Assembly: GCF_004296935.1 (NCBI RefSeq)
Contig: NZ_SCVH01000069.1
Span: 1-40,470, forward strand
Length of the DNA stretch: 40,470 nt
Reading direction: 5' to 3'
Origin: Reyranella sp.
Lineage (GTDB): Bacteria; Pseudomonadota; Alphaproteobacteria; Reyranellales; Reyranellaceae
Below the pieces are notes generated by a model. It did not search any database. It saw nothing but the letters and a program-made list of their open reading frames with translations, and was not told the origin of the DNA. Positions 26,260 through 34,389 of this stretch are shown one piece after another; position 1 is the first letter of the stretch; the number at the start of each line of letters is the position of its first letter. The position numbers and the translations under genes were made by a program.

Positions 26260-28080
26260 ATGTCCGATGATTCCAGGGTCGAGCGTGCGGCGTTCCTCGG
26301 CGTCGAGCGATCGCTGACCGGACGCCGCTGGGCGGCGCGGCTGGCCGACGAGCGCACGGCGCTGGCCATCGCCCAGCGCCACGGCCTGCCCGATCCGGTG
26401 GCGCGGTTGCTGGCGGCCCGCGACGTCGACCTCGATTCCGTGACCGAGTTCCTCGAGCCGACGCTGCGACGCTTCCTGCCCGACCCGCTGCATCTCAAAG
26501 ACATGGATACTGCCGTCGCGCGGCTGGTGCGGGCAGTAAAGAGCGGGGAGCGCGTCGTCGTGTTCGGCGATTACGACGTCGACGGCGCCACCTCCTCGGC
26601 GCTTCTGCTGCGTTTCTTCCGCGCTGTTGGCGGCAATATCGGTGTCTACATTCCTGATCGTCGCAAGGAAGGCTACGGCCCCAATTCGGCGGCGCTCCTG
26701 AAGCTCAAGGCCGAGGGTGCGACCGTCGTGGTCACCGTCGATTGCGGCGTCACGGCCTTCGAACCGTTGGCCGAAGCCAAGCGGGCAGGGCTCGATACGA
26801 TCGTTATCGACCATCACATGGCCGAGATTGCGCTGCCCGAGGCGCTTGCGGTGGTCGATCCCAACCGGATCGACGACGAGAGTCCGCACAAGCAGATGGC
26901 GGCAGTGGGGGTGGCGTTCCTGCTGGCCGTCGGCGTCAACCGCGCGCTGCGCGAAGCCGGCTGGTACGAGACGTCACGGCCCGAGCCGGACCTGCGCCAG
27001 TGGCTCGATCTCGTGGCGCTGGGCACGGTGTGCGATGTCGTGCCGCTCACCGGGGTCAACCGCGCGCTGGTGCGCCAAGGCCTGAAGGTGATGGCCGAGC
27101 GCCGCAATGTCGGGCTCGCCGCCCTGGCCGACGTCGCCCGCCTGAAAGAGGTGCCGGGCGCCTACCATCTCGGATTTCTGCTGGGACCTCGGGTCAATGC
27201 CGGCGGCCGTGTCGGGCAGGCGGATCTCGGCGCTCGGCTGCTGTCGAGCGACGATCCTCATGAAGTCGGTGCCCTGGCGCTCCGCCTGGATGAATTCAAC
27301 GCCGAAAGGCGGGCCATAGAGCGTGACGTTCTCGACCAGGCGATCTCACGGGTGGAAGGGCTCTACGGACCGGACCGCAAGGGGCTGCCGGCGGCGCTCG
27401 TGGTCGAGAGCGACGGTTGGCATGTGGGTGTGATCGGAATCGTCGCCAGCCGCCTGGTCGAGCGCTATGGCCGGCCGGCCTTCGTGATAGGTCTCGACGG
27501 AGATCTGGGCAAAGGTTCGGGACGCTCGGTGCGCGGCGTCGATCTTGGCGCGGCAGTGATCGCGGCCCGCCAGGCCGGACTGTTGGTGAATGGCGGTGGT
27601 CATGCCATGGCGGCGGGGTTGACGGTGACGCGCGAGGCGCTGCCTGGCCTTGCGCGCTTCCTCGACGAGCGCATCGCTCCTCAGCTCGGGGCGGCGCCGC
27701 CGGTGCGTGAACTCGGCATCGATGCGGCGCTCTCGCCGGGGGCAGCGACCCAGGAACTGGTGAGCATGATCGAGCGTGTCGGCCCGTTTGGTGCCGGCAA
27801 CGCGTTGCCGCGGTTCGTTCTCACAAGCGTTCGGGTCAGTTACGCCCAGACCGTGGGCGAGGGGCATGTGCGCTGCACCCTGGTGGGGGCCGAGCGCGGC
27901 CGGGTCGACGCAATCGCCTTCCGGGCCAATCAGACAGCGCTGGGGCCGGCTCTCCTGGACCCGGCCCGGCCGGTACTCCATGTCGCAGGAGCCCTCCGGA
28001 TCGATCGTTTCGGAGGGCGTGAATCGGTCCGCCTGCAAATCGACGACGCCGCAGCGGCCGTTGGGTCGGTGTTTGCTTGA
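26260..28080 (+). CDS. recJ: Single-stranded-DNA exonuclease RecJ
   Basis: A 606-residue 5'-3' exonuclease used in recombination and mismatch repair. DHH-family motifs are complete: DYDVDG at residues 104-109, VDCGVTA from 160 and VIDHH at 182-186, with LVALGTVCDVVPL and GPRVNAGGRV further on. The DHHA1 domain shows GGGHAMAAGL near residue 450, and the C-terminal OB-like part contains RVGPFGAGNALPRF. Length and order match the family. It is followed 44 bases later by tRNA-Glu. Confidence 0.97.
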   Translation: MSDDSRVERAAFLGVERSLTGRRWAARLADERTALAIAQRHGLPDPVARLLAARDVDLDSVTEFLEPTLRRFLPDPLHLKDMDTAVARLVRAVKSGERVVVFGDYDVDGATSSALLLRFFRAVGGNIGVYIPDRRKEGYGPNSAALLKLKAEGATVVVTVDCGVTAFEPLAEAKRAGLDTIVIDHHMAEIALPEALAVVDPNRIDDESPHKQMAAVGVAFLLAVGVNRALREAGWYETSRPEPDLRQWLDLVALGTVCDVVPLTGVNRALVRQGLKVMAERRNVGLAALADVARLKEVPGAYHLGFLLGPRVNAGGRVGQADLGARLLSSDDPHEVGALALRLDEFNAERRAIERDVLDQAISRVEGLYGPDRKGLPAALVVESDGWHVGVIGIVASRLVERYGRPAFVIGLDGDLGKGSGRSVRGVDLGAAVIAARQAGLLVNGGGHAMAAGLTVTREALPGLARFLDERIAPQLGAAPPVRELGIDAALSPGAATQELVSMIERVGPFGAGNALPRFVLTSVRVSYAQTVGEGHVRCTLVGAERGRVDAIAFRANQTALGPALLDPARPVLHVAGALRIDRFGGRESVRLQIDDAAAAVGSVFA

Positions 28081-28124
28081 TTTCAGGGCCTCTAGCCGCT
28101 ACATGCAGCCGCTCTTTCGGCTTC

Positions 28125-28200
28125 GTCCCCATCGTCTAGAGGCCTAGGACACCGCCCTTTCACGGCGGCGACGCGGGTTCGAATCCCGCTGGGGACGCCA
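28125..28200 (+). tRNA. tRNA-Glu (anticodon UUC)
   Basis: A complete 76-base tRNA. Acceptor arm GTCCCCA pairs with TGGGGAC, then discriminator G and an encoded CCA (28198-28200). The anticodon stem CCGCC/GGCGG encloses CTTTCAC with anticodon TTC at 28159-28161. The T arm is GCGGG-TTCGAAT-CCCGC. UUC reads both GAA and GAG. It stands alone after recJ, 44 bases from its stop. Confidence 0.97.
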
Positions 28201-28238
28201 ATTCGGAAGAACGGCCTTTACGGGCACTCGGCCAAGTC

Positions 28239-28259
28239 AAAACGTACGCTTTACGTTTT
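28239..28259. terminator. Weak inverted repeat, possible tRNA terminator
   Basis: A 7-base perfect inverted repeat, AAAACGT and ACGTTTT, around a 7-base loop, 39 bases after the tRNA. The stem is AT-rich and the T run short, so a terminator for tRNA-Glu is only possible. It could equally be an operator in front of the lipoprotein gene. Confidence 0.35.
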
Positions 28260-28317
28260 ACGCGGAGTGTTCCATCATGGTCCGTGCTACACGCCTTTTA
28301 ATGGGGGGATGATATCC

Positions 28318-28950
28318 ATGTTGAAGTCACTGTTCGCCGTTATCGCCGCAGCGCTGTTGTTGGGCGCTTGCGACGAGCCGCCGCCGCCGGCCGCTGCGCC
28401 GCCGCCGCCACCCGCACCGCCGACCTTTATGGTGTTCTTCGATTGGGATAGGTCCAACCTGTCACCTCAGGCGCTGAGCACCATCCAGCAGGCGGCTACT
28501 GCCTATAAGACTCGCGGCGGTGCCCGCGTCACCGCGACCGGCCACACCGATACGTCGGGCCCGGAAGCCTACAACATGGCGCTGTCGCTGCGTCGCGCGA
28601 ACACCGTCAAGGATGCCCTCGTCAAGGAAGGCGTGCCGGCGACGGCTATCACCACCGTCGGTCGTGGCGAAGCAGGCCTGCTCGTTCAGACGGGCGACGG
28701 CGTGCGTGAGCCGCAGAACCGCCGCGTCGAGATCGTGGTCGTCGTTCAGATGGCTGCCTACGACAAGGCCGCCTACTGCTCGGACTTGGCGGCTTCGTGG
28801 CGGAAGACCAGCACGGCTTCGCCGGCTCAGGGTCCCGTTCCGGAAGCTATCGCGAATTGCACCGCCGGCAAGTACGACCTGGGCATCCCGGTCCTCGAAA
28901 AGGCGCTGACGGATTCGAAGGTTCAGCTTCCCGCGAAGAAGATGATCTAG
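28318..28950 (+). CDS. OmpA-family outer-membrane lipoprotein
   Basis: A 210-residue lipoprotein. The signal peptide ends in LLLGAC, so Cys18 is the lipid anchor; a proline stretch (residues 20-36) follows. Residues 37-140 are an OmpA/Pal-type peptidoglycan-binding domain: FMVFFDWDRSNLSPQA, VTATGHTDTSGPEAYN, SLRRANTVKDALVKEGV and QNRRVEIVV. The last 65 residues, with two cysteines (YCSD and NCTAG) and a repeat-like end, are not a known domain to me. GGGGGG at 28303-28308, nine bases ahead, supports the ATG at 28318 over one three codons earlier. Two hairpins follow the stop. Confidence 0.9.
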   Translation: MLKSLFAVIAAALLLGACDEPPPPAAAPPPPPAPPTFMVFFDWDRSNLSPQALSTIQQAATAYKTRGGARVTATGHTDTSGPEAYNMALSLRRANTVKDALVKEGVPATAITTVGRGEAGLLVQTGDGVREPQNRRVEIVVVVQMAAYDKAAYCSDLAASWRKTSTASPAQGPVPEAIANCTAGKYDLGIPVLEKALTDSKVQLPAKKMI

Positions 28951-28965
28951 AAGCCAGATTAGATG

Positions 28966-28991
28966 GATGGCCGGCCTCTGGGCCGGCCATC
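28966..28991. terminator. GC-rich hairpin after the OmpA lipoprotein
   Basis: An 11-base-pair perfect stem, GATGGCCGGCC and GGCCGGCCATC, with loop TCTG. No T run follows, so it is more likely to protect or pause the transcript than to end it alone. It precedes the true terminator by nine bases. Confidence 0.6.
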
Positions 28992-29000
28992 TCTTCATGG

Positions 29001-29028
29001 AAAAGGCGGCCTCCGGGCCGCCTTTTTT
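29001..29028. terminator. Intrinsic terminator between convergent genes
   Basis: Stem AAAAGGCGGCC and GGCCGCCTTTT (11 base pairs), loop TCCG, ending in six T in a row. The A run on the other side lets it also act on the minus strand, ending the propeller gene that stops at 29050. Confidence 0.9.
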
Positions 29029-29049
29029 GTGCCGGCGCGGCCGAAGGTC

Positions 29050-30102
29050 TTACCCGCAGGCCACCGAGTAGATGTGCTGGACCTCGCCGGGCAGGGGCAT
29101 TGCCTGCCAGGTCTTGCCGGCATCCCGCGTGCCGAACACCTCGCCGTCGTAGCGCGCGCCGATATAGACTTGCGCGGCGTCGCTGGGGTGCAGGCCGATC
29201 GACATGATGGTTCCGTGAACCTGTACCTTGTCGAAGCGTTTCCAGCTCTGGCCGCCGTCCTGGCTGCGGTAGAGGCCGCCGTCGTGGCTGGAAGCAGCGA
29301 CACTCAGCGCCGAGTAGAGCGTGTTGGGCTCGACAGTCGAAACCTTGACGTCGCGTCCGTAGGTTGTGGGCGAGAAGCGGCCGACGTCCATGTCCTGCCA
29401 GGTGCGGCCCTGGTCGGCACTGCGGAACAGGCCCATGCGCATCGCCGCGATCACGGCGTCTGGATCGGCCGGATTGATGGTGACTGCATGGCTGTCGAGC
29501 ATGCCCTCGGCAGTGGTGTCGCTCACGATCTTGCTCTGGAGGTGCGGCAGTTCGGCGAGCTTGATCAGGCCGGCGCTGCAGTCGGTCCATGTCTCGCCCG
29601 AATCGGTGCTGCGCATGACGCCGTTGATCTCGAGCGCGGCGTAGATCTCGTCCGGCCGCTTGGGATGCTGCACCAGGCGCATCACCCGCGAGGCGAAGGG
29701 CCCCTTGCAGTGGGTGGCCATGCCGGGATGGGGCAGCTTACGCCAGCTCGTGCCGCCGTCGTCGCTGCGATAGACGTCGATCGGCGAGGCCCCGGCGAAG
29801 ATCCTTCGGGGATCGCGCAAGTCCACCAGGAACGACCAGACTTGCGTCTTGGCGTCGGGGAAGTCGGTCCGACGGAAAGTGGCGCCTGCATCGGTGCTAC
29901 GCCACACGCCGTCGTTGGTGCCGGCGAATACGATCGTCGGATCGGTGGGATGGACGAACACCGTGAACGCCTGGACGGTGCCCAGCACATGCTGCCAGTC
30001 GCCGCCTTTCGCACCGCGCCGGAAGACACCGACGCGGCCCGGATGGTCGGGTTTCCCGAAGTAGCCGGCAACGCCCACATAGATGTTGGATTGATCGGCC
30101 AT
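29050..30102 (-). CDS. Asp-box (BNR) beta-propeller protein
   Basis: A 350-residue protein with six Asp-box turns of the form SxDxGxxW/F, at about residues 69-76, 113-120, 165-172, 228-235, 280-287 and 325-332. Such repeats mark six- or seven-bladed propellers related to sialidases and VPS10 or photosystem-assembly factors. There is no signal peptide, so the protein is probably cytoplasmic. No sialidase arginine triad or catalytic motif is evident, so a scaffold or binding role is as likely as an enzyme. GGGAG lies before the ATG. It follows the ABC receptor gene by 32 bases and is probably co-transcribed. Confidence 0.85.
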   Translation of the reverse strand: MADQSNIYVGVAGYFGKPDHPGRVGVFRRGAKGGDWQHVLGTVQAFTVFVHPTDPTIVFAGTNDGVWRSTDAGATFRRTDFPDAKTQVWSFLVDLRDPRRIFAGASPIDVYRSDDGGTSWRKLPHPGMATHCKGPFASRVMRLVQHPKRPDEIYAALEINGVMRSTDSGETWTDCSAGLIKLAELPHLQSKIVSDTTAEGMLDSHAVTINPADPDAVIAAMRMGLFRSADQGRTWQDMDVGRFSPTTYGRDVKVSTVEPNTLYSALSVAASSHDGGLYRSQDGGQSWKRFDKVQVHGTIMSIGLHPSDAAQVYIGARYDGEVFGTRDAGKTWQAMPLPGEVQHIYSVACG

Positions 30103-30134
30103 GTCGGACGCTCCCTCGTCGGGTTTCTGTCGGG

Positions 30135-31355
30135 TCAGTTCTTCTTGGCGACCAGCGGACACTCGCCCTGGTCCAGCGGACGGAACGCCTCCTCGCCGGC
30201 CATCGTCGAGACCAGCTTGTAATAGTCCCAGGGTCCCTTGGACTCCGACGGCTTCTTGACCTCGAACAGATACATGTTGTGCATCTTGCGGCCGTCGGCG
30301 CGAATGTAGCTCAGCCCGAAGACCGGGTCGTCCCACTTGATCTCCTTGAGCTTGGCCATCACCGCGTCGCTGTTGTCGCTACCCGCAGCCTTGACCGAGT
30401 TGAGGTACTGCAGGGCGGCCGAATAGAAGCCGGCCTGGATGCTGGTCGGCATCTTGCCGTTGTTCTTGGCGGCGAAGCGCTTGGAGAAGGCGCGGGTCTT
30501 GTCGTTGAGGTCCCAGTAGAAGGCTTCGGTGAGGCTGAGACCCTGGGCACGCTCGAGGCCAAGCGAGTGCACGTCGGAAACGAACACCAGCAAGCCCGCC
30601 AGCTTTTGACCACCCTTGACGATGCCGAACTCGGCCGCCTGTTTGATCGAGTTGATGGTGTCGCCGCCGGCATTTGCGAGGCCGATGATCTGCGCCTTGG
30701 AGGCCTGGGCCTGCAGCAGGAACGACGAGAAGTCGTTGGTGTTGATCGGATGCTTGACGCCGCCGATCACCGTTCCGCCCGACTTTTTCACCACGGTGCT
30801 GACGTCGCGCTCCAGGGCGTAACCGAATGCGTAGTCGGCGGTGAGAAAGAACCAGGACTTGCCGCCAGCCTTGACGACGGCCGAGCCGGTGCCGTTGGCG
30901 AGGGCGAAGGTGTCGTAGGTCCAGTGGACTGTGTAGGCGTTGCAGAGCTTGCCGGTGAGGTCGGACGACGCGGGATCGGTCGCCAGATAGATCTTCTTCT
31001 TGTCATTGGCCACGCGCGACGTCGCGATCGATGAGGACGACGCGCCGGTGCCCAGGATCACGTCGACCTGCTCGGTGTCGAACCAGCGGCCGGAAATGGT
31101 CGCGGCCACGTCGGCCTTGTTCTGCACGTCGGCCTGCACGATCTCGATCTTCTTGCCGCCGACGGCGCCGCCGAAGTCTTCGATAGCCATCTGCACGGCG
31201 ATGACGGCGCCGATCCCATTGATATCGGAGTAGAGGCTCGACATGTCGGTGAGCACGCCCAGCTTCACCACACCGTCGGTCATTTGCTGCGCCGGCGCAG
31301 GTGCAGCCAACGCCGCGACGGCCAACGCCGCGCCGCAAAACATAAGACGCTTCAT
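30135..31355 (-). CDS. Branched-chain amino acid-type ABC receptor (LivJ/urea-like)
   Basis: A 406-residue periplasmic binding protein of the type 1 (Leu/Ile/Val) receptor family. The signal peptide is MKRLMFCGAALAVAALAAPAPAQ. The mature start VVKLGVLTDMSSLYSDINGIG is the usual first strand and ligand loop; DVILGTGASSSSIATSRVAN, WFFLTADYAFGYALERDVS and FSSFLLQAQASKAQIIGLAN are further family blocks. Typical ligands include amino acids, amides and aromatic acids. No permease or ATPase gene (LivHMGF) is present in the window, so the receptor is an orphan here. The next gene is the Asp-box propeller. Divergent from the dienelactone hydrolase gene by 78 bases. Confidence 0.92.
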   Translation of the reverse strand: MKRLMFCGAALAVAALAAPAPAQQMTDGVVKLGVLTDMSSLYSDINGIGAVIAVQMAIEDFGGAVGGKKIEIVQADVQNKADVAATISGRWFDTEQVDVILGTGASSSSIATSRVANDKKKIYLATDPASSDLTGKLCNAYTVHWTYDTFALANGTGSAVVKAGGKSWFFLTADYAFGYALERDVSTVVKKSGGTVIGGVKHPINTNDFSSFLLQAQASKAQIIGLANAGGDTINSIKQAAEFGIVKGGQKLAGLLVFVSDVHSLGLERAQGLSLTEAFYWDLNDKTRAFSKRFAAKNNGKMPTSIQAGFYSAALQYLNSVKAAGSDNSDAVMAKLKEIKWDDPVFGLSYIRADGRKMHNMYLFEVKKPSESKGPWDYYKLVSTMAGEEAFRPLDQGECPLVAKKN

Positions 31356-31433
31356 CGTTTCGCTCCCTAGGCTTTCTTGTTGTCTGAAGCCTAGCAAGGT
31401 GCTGGCATGCTGCAAATGGGAGGAAGCCCCGAA

Positions 31434-32174
31434 ATGATCGAACAGACTCTCGACATCGCGACCAGGGACGGCGCGATGGAGACCTTCATTTGTCATCCGG
31501 AGCGCGGCGGGCCGTGTCCGCCGGTACTTTTTCTGATGGATGCGCCCGGCATTCGTGAGGAGCTGCACGACATGGCGCGTCGCCTGGCAACGTCGGGCTA
31601 CTACGTGATGTTGCCGAACCTCTACTACCGCGCCGGCCGCGATACGAAATATGGACCAGACGTTCTCAAGCATGGCAGCGAGGAGCACGGGCGCATGCGC
31701 GCCGTGCGCACCAAAATGACCATTCCACCGGTGATGGACGATGTCGCCGCGATGATTGCCTTCGCCGACAAGCAGAAGGCAGCGAAGAAGGGACCGGTCG
31801 GCACCCACGGCTATTGCATGAGTGGACCTTATTCACTAGCCGCAGCCGCGCGCTATCCCGATCGGGTTGCCGCCGCCGCGTCGTTCTACGGCACCTGGTT
31901 GGTAAGCGACGCGGTCGAGAGTCCGCATCTCACGCTCGGCAAGGCAAAAGGCGAACTCTACATTTCCTGTGCCGAACACGACGATCTGGCGCCGCCGGAG
32001 ATGGTCAAGGAGCTGAAGGCGCTGTTCGACAAGTCAGGCAACGCTGGCGAGCTGGAAGTCCACATGGGCGTCCATCACGGTTTCGCCTTCCCGCAACGCT
32101 GGTGCTACGACAAGCCGGCCGCCGAGCGGCACTGGGAACGGTTGATCGCGCTTTACCGCCGTCGTTTGAGCTAG
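31434..32174 (+). CDS. Dienelactone hydrolase-family protein
   Basis: A 246-residue alpha/beta hydrolase. The nucleophile is Cys128 in GYCMSG, with Asp183 or Asp184 (AEHDDLAPP) and His215 (VHHGFAFP) completing the triad. This is the carboxymethylenebutenolidase family, which opens dienelactones in chloroaromatic breakdown, though many members have other ester substrates. The ATG at 31434 has GGAGGA ten bases ahead; two earlier in-frame ATGs lie on the wrong side of this site. The stop TAG shares CTAG (32171-32174) with the convergent glyoxalase-fold gene. Confidence 0.92.
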   Translation: MIEQTLDIATRDGAMETFICHPERGGPCPPVLFLMDAPGIREELHDMARRLATSGYYVMLPNLYYRAGRDTKYGPDVLKHGSEEHGRMRAVRTKMTIPPVMDDVAAMIAFADKQKAAKKGPVGTHGYCMSGPYSLAAAARYPDRVAAAASFYGTWLVSDAVESPHLTLGKAKGELYISCAEHDDLAPPEMVKELKALFDKSGNAGELEVHMGVHHGFAFPQRWCYDKPAAERHWERLIALYRRRLS

Positions 32175-32668
32175 GCCGCCCGGGCAGCCGCCGGCTTTGC
32201 GTTTTGCCATTTGTCGAGCATGTCGCGGGCGTGGTTCTTCCCGGGATCCATGTCGCTCTCACGGCCGGCCACCTTGGCGGCCAACTCGATCACGTAGCCG
32301 TTGGGATCGCGGAAGTAGATTGACCGGATGAAATGGTGGTCGGAAACGCCGCGGACCTCACGGCCTTCGGCCTTACCCTTGGCCTGCATCTTCTCGAGGG
32401 CCTCCGGCTCGACCTCGAGCGCGATGTGCAGGTCGAAGTCGTGCTGTTCCTTGAACTCGAACGGCATGTCGGGCGCTTCGAAGAAAGCGAGGCACGAGCC
32501 GTCGTCGAGCTGGAAGAAGGTATGCAGCACGCCGGTCGCGCGGCCTGTCTTCGTCTGCTCGATCTTCAGCGTGTGCACGAGCGGCAGGCCGAGGAAGTCC
32601 TCGTAGAAGCGGCGGGTCTCCTCGGAGTCGCGGCAGCGGTAGGCATTGTGGTGCAGACCCTTGATCAT
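32171..32668 (-). CDS. Glyoxalase/dioxygenase-fold (VOC) protein
   Basis: A 165-residue protein of the vicinal-oxygen-chelate fold. The first repeat begins MIKGLHHNAYRCRDSEETRRFY with His6 or His7 in the metal position; ATGVLHTFFQLDDGSCLAFFE carries the first glutamate, DFDLHIALEV a second histidine and RSIYFRDPNGYVIELAA the second glutamate. Metal sites therefore look intact. Members isomerise or cleave substrates such as hemithioacetals or catechols. It follows the glutathione transferase gene by 14 bases with GGGAGA in front, so the two work in one operon, which suggests thiol-adduct detoxification (inference). Confidence 0.9.
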   Translation of the reverse strand: MIKGLHHNAYRCRDSEETRRFYEDFLGLPLVHTLKIEQTKTGRATGVLHTFFQLDDGSCLAFFEAPDMPFEFKEQHDFDLHIALEVEPEALEKMQAKGKAEGREVRGVSDHHFIRSIYFRDPNGYVIELAAKVAGRESDMDPGKNHARDMLDKWQNAKPAAARAA

Positions 32669-32682
32669 GGATGCTCTCCCTT

Positions 32683-33357
32683 TCAGATCGCCTGCCAAGC
32701 CTGTCCCTTGGTCGAGGCGCAGAAGCCGTTGAAGGTCTCGTAGACCTTCGCGTAGCTCGGCCGCTTCTTGATGTTGCCGAGCCACCGCTCGACATTGGGA
32801 TAGGCCGCCAGATTGCAATGCACCAACTCGCCGGCGGTCACCATCGCGGCTCCAAAATAGTCGGCGATGGTGATTTCGTTACCACACAGATACTGGCCCT
32901 TCGGGCCGAGCCAATGGTCGTTCAGGATCTGCAACCAGCCCTTTGATTTGTCCTTGCCCCACGCCACCACCGCCTCCTGCACCTTGGCGTCCTCGCGTTT
33001 GAGGTGGGGGAAGACCTGCGGATAGACCAGGCCGTAGCCCCAGTCGCGGTAGAAGTTGGAATTGAACCAGTCCATCACCTCGTTGACCCGGGCGCGTTGC
33101 TTCAGGTCCTTCGGATAGGCGGAAGATCCGGACTTCTCGGCAAGATAGCGCAGGATGGCGGCGCTTTCGGTGAGCCGGAAATCGCCGTCCTCCAACGTCG
33201 GAATGAGATGGTTGGGATTGATCTTGCTGTAGGCAGGTTCGTACTGCTCGCCCTTGAGGATATCGACGACCTGCATGTCGACATCGATCTTGCTGTCGGA
33301 GATGAACTGCATCACCGGCCGGCTGGTGGTGGAGACGGGGTGCATATAGAGCTTCAT
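32683..33357 (-). CDS. Glutathione S-transferase family protein
   Basis: A 224-residue two-domain glutathione transferase. The N-terminal thioredoxin-like domain (about 1-80) has MHPVSTTSRPVMQF with a Ser/Thr cluster in the catalytic region, NPNHLIPTLEDG with the cis-proline, and LTESAAILRYLAEK (Glu-Ser) contacting glutathione. The C-terminal helical domain (about 90-224) includes NEITIADYFGA, the N-capping box motif. It resembles theta-type enzymes that conjugate glutathione to electrophiles. Its gene leads the two-gene minus-strand unit with the glyoxalase-fold protein. Divergent from the second Bug receptor, 72 bases apart. Confidence 0.9.
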   Translation of the reverse strand: MKLYMHPVSTTSRPVMQFISDSKIDVDMQVVDILKGEQYEPAYSKINPNHLIPTLEDGDFRLTESAAILRYLAEKSGSSAYPKDLKQRARVNEVMDWFNSNFYRDWGYGLVYPQVFPHLKREDAKVQEAVVAWGKDKSKGWLQILNDHWLGPKGQYLCGNEITIADYFGAAMVTAGELVHCNLAAYPNVERWLGNIKKRPSYAKVYETFNGFCASTKGQAWQAI

Positions 33358-33429
33358 CGCTTCCTCCCTGCGGATCGACCGCAAGCCACCATCTTACCAC
33401 CCGCCGGGCAACCGGCGTAGAGTGCGGCC

Positions 33430-34389
33430 ATGCGAATGGTTGCTCTCCTGATCACAATGGCGTTGGCGGCATGGGCAGCGCCCGTCGCCGCCCAGGACTA
33501 TCCCAGCAAGCCCATCCGGATCATTGCACCGTTCGGGCCGGGAACAGCGACGGACACGGTGGCGCGCGTCATCGCTTCCGAATTGTCGCGCCGAACCGGC
33601 CAGAGCGTTGTCGTCGAGAACAAGCCGGGCGCCGAAGGCCAGATCGGCGCCCAGATGGCGGCCGCGGCGCCGCCCGATGGATACACGATCTTTGTCACGA
33701 CGCAGACGACGCAGGCCATCAACCAGCATGTCTACAAGGCGTTGCCCTACGATCCTGTGAAGGGGTTCGCGCCGATCAGCGGGCTGTCGAGCGGCGCGCA
33801 GATCGTCATGGTGCGTAACGAACTGCCGGTGAAATCGATCACCGATCTCGTCGCGCTTGCCCGCGCGCAGCCCGGAAAACTCACTTTCGGGAGCGGCAAC
33901 GGCTCGGCCCGCGGCGCCGCGGAGCTGTTTAAGATCATGGCCAAGGTCGACCTGCTCGGCGTGCCCTACAAGGCCCAGCCGCAGGTCATCGCCGACCTGC
34001 TGGGCGGCCGCATTGACGTCACTTTCAGTGATTTCACCACCGGCCTGCCGCCGGTGCGGGACGGTCGAGCGCGCGGCCTGGCAGTGACCAGCCCCCAGCG
34101 TTATCCCGGCCTCGAACAATTCCCGACAGTGGCCGAGGGCGGCCTGCCTGGCTACGAGTCGCGGCCGTGGAACGCCGCCTACGCGCCAGCCGGCACGCCA
34201 AGGCCGATCATCGACAAGCTGAACCAGCTGATTCGCGAGGCGGTAGCCTCCGAGGCTTATCGGGGTCTGATGCGCACGACCCTAGGCGTTCCGTTTCCTG
34301 GCTCGCCGGAAGAGCTCGCTGCGTTCCAGGAGAGCGAGACCCGCAAGTGGGGCGAGGTCGTGAGGATCGCAGGCATGAGGGAGCCCTAG
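33430..34389 (+). CDS. Bug-family (TctC-like) periplasmic receptor
   Basis: A 319-residue secreted receptor of the same family as the gene at 11288. The signal peptide is MRMVALLITMALAAWAAPVAAQ. Family blocks: PIRIIAPFGPGTATDTVARV, VVVENKPGAEGQIGAQMAA, GVPYKAQPQVIADLLGGRID and GLAVTSPQRYPGLEQFPTVAE. It probably captures a carboxylic acid. No TctA/TctB gene is near. It is convergent with the MFS gene of the C5-acid operon (stops share CTAG at 34386-34389); a role in supplying that operon's substrate is possible but unproven. Confidence 0.92.
   Translation: MRMVALLITMALAAWAAPVAAQDYPSKPIRIIAPFGPGTATDTVARVIASELSRRTGQSVVVENKPGAEGQIGAQMAAAAPPDGYTIFVTTQTTQAINQHVYKALPYDPVKGFAPISGLSSGAQIVMVRNELPVKSITDLVALARAQPGKLTFGSGNGSARGAAELFKIMAKVDLLGVPYKAQPQVIADLLGGRIDVTFSDFTTGLPPVRDGRARGLAVTSPQRYPGLEQFPTVAEGGLPGYESRPWNAAYAPAGTPRPIIDKLNQLIREAVASEAYRGLMRTTLGVPFPGSPEELAAFQESETRKWGEVVRIAGMREP

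Noticed and set aside
28125-28200. tRNA-Glu as an integration site for a mobile element
   Set aside because: No integrase gene and no repeated copy of the tRNA 3' end were found downstream; flanking genes are ordinary chromosomal genes.
28290-28310. TTTAAT just before the OmpA lipoprotein as a -10 box
   Set aside because: Transcription would start after the GGGGGG ribosome-binding site, removing it from the message.
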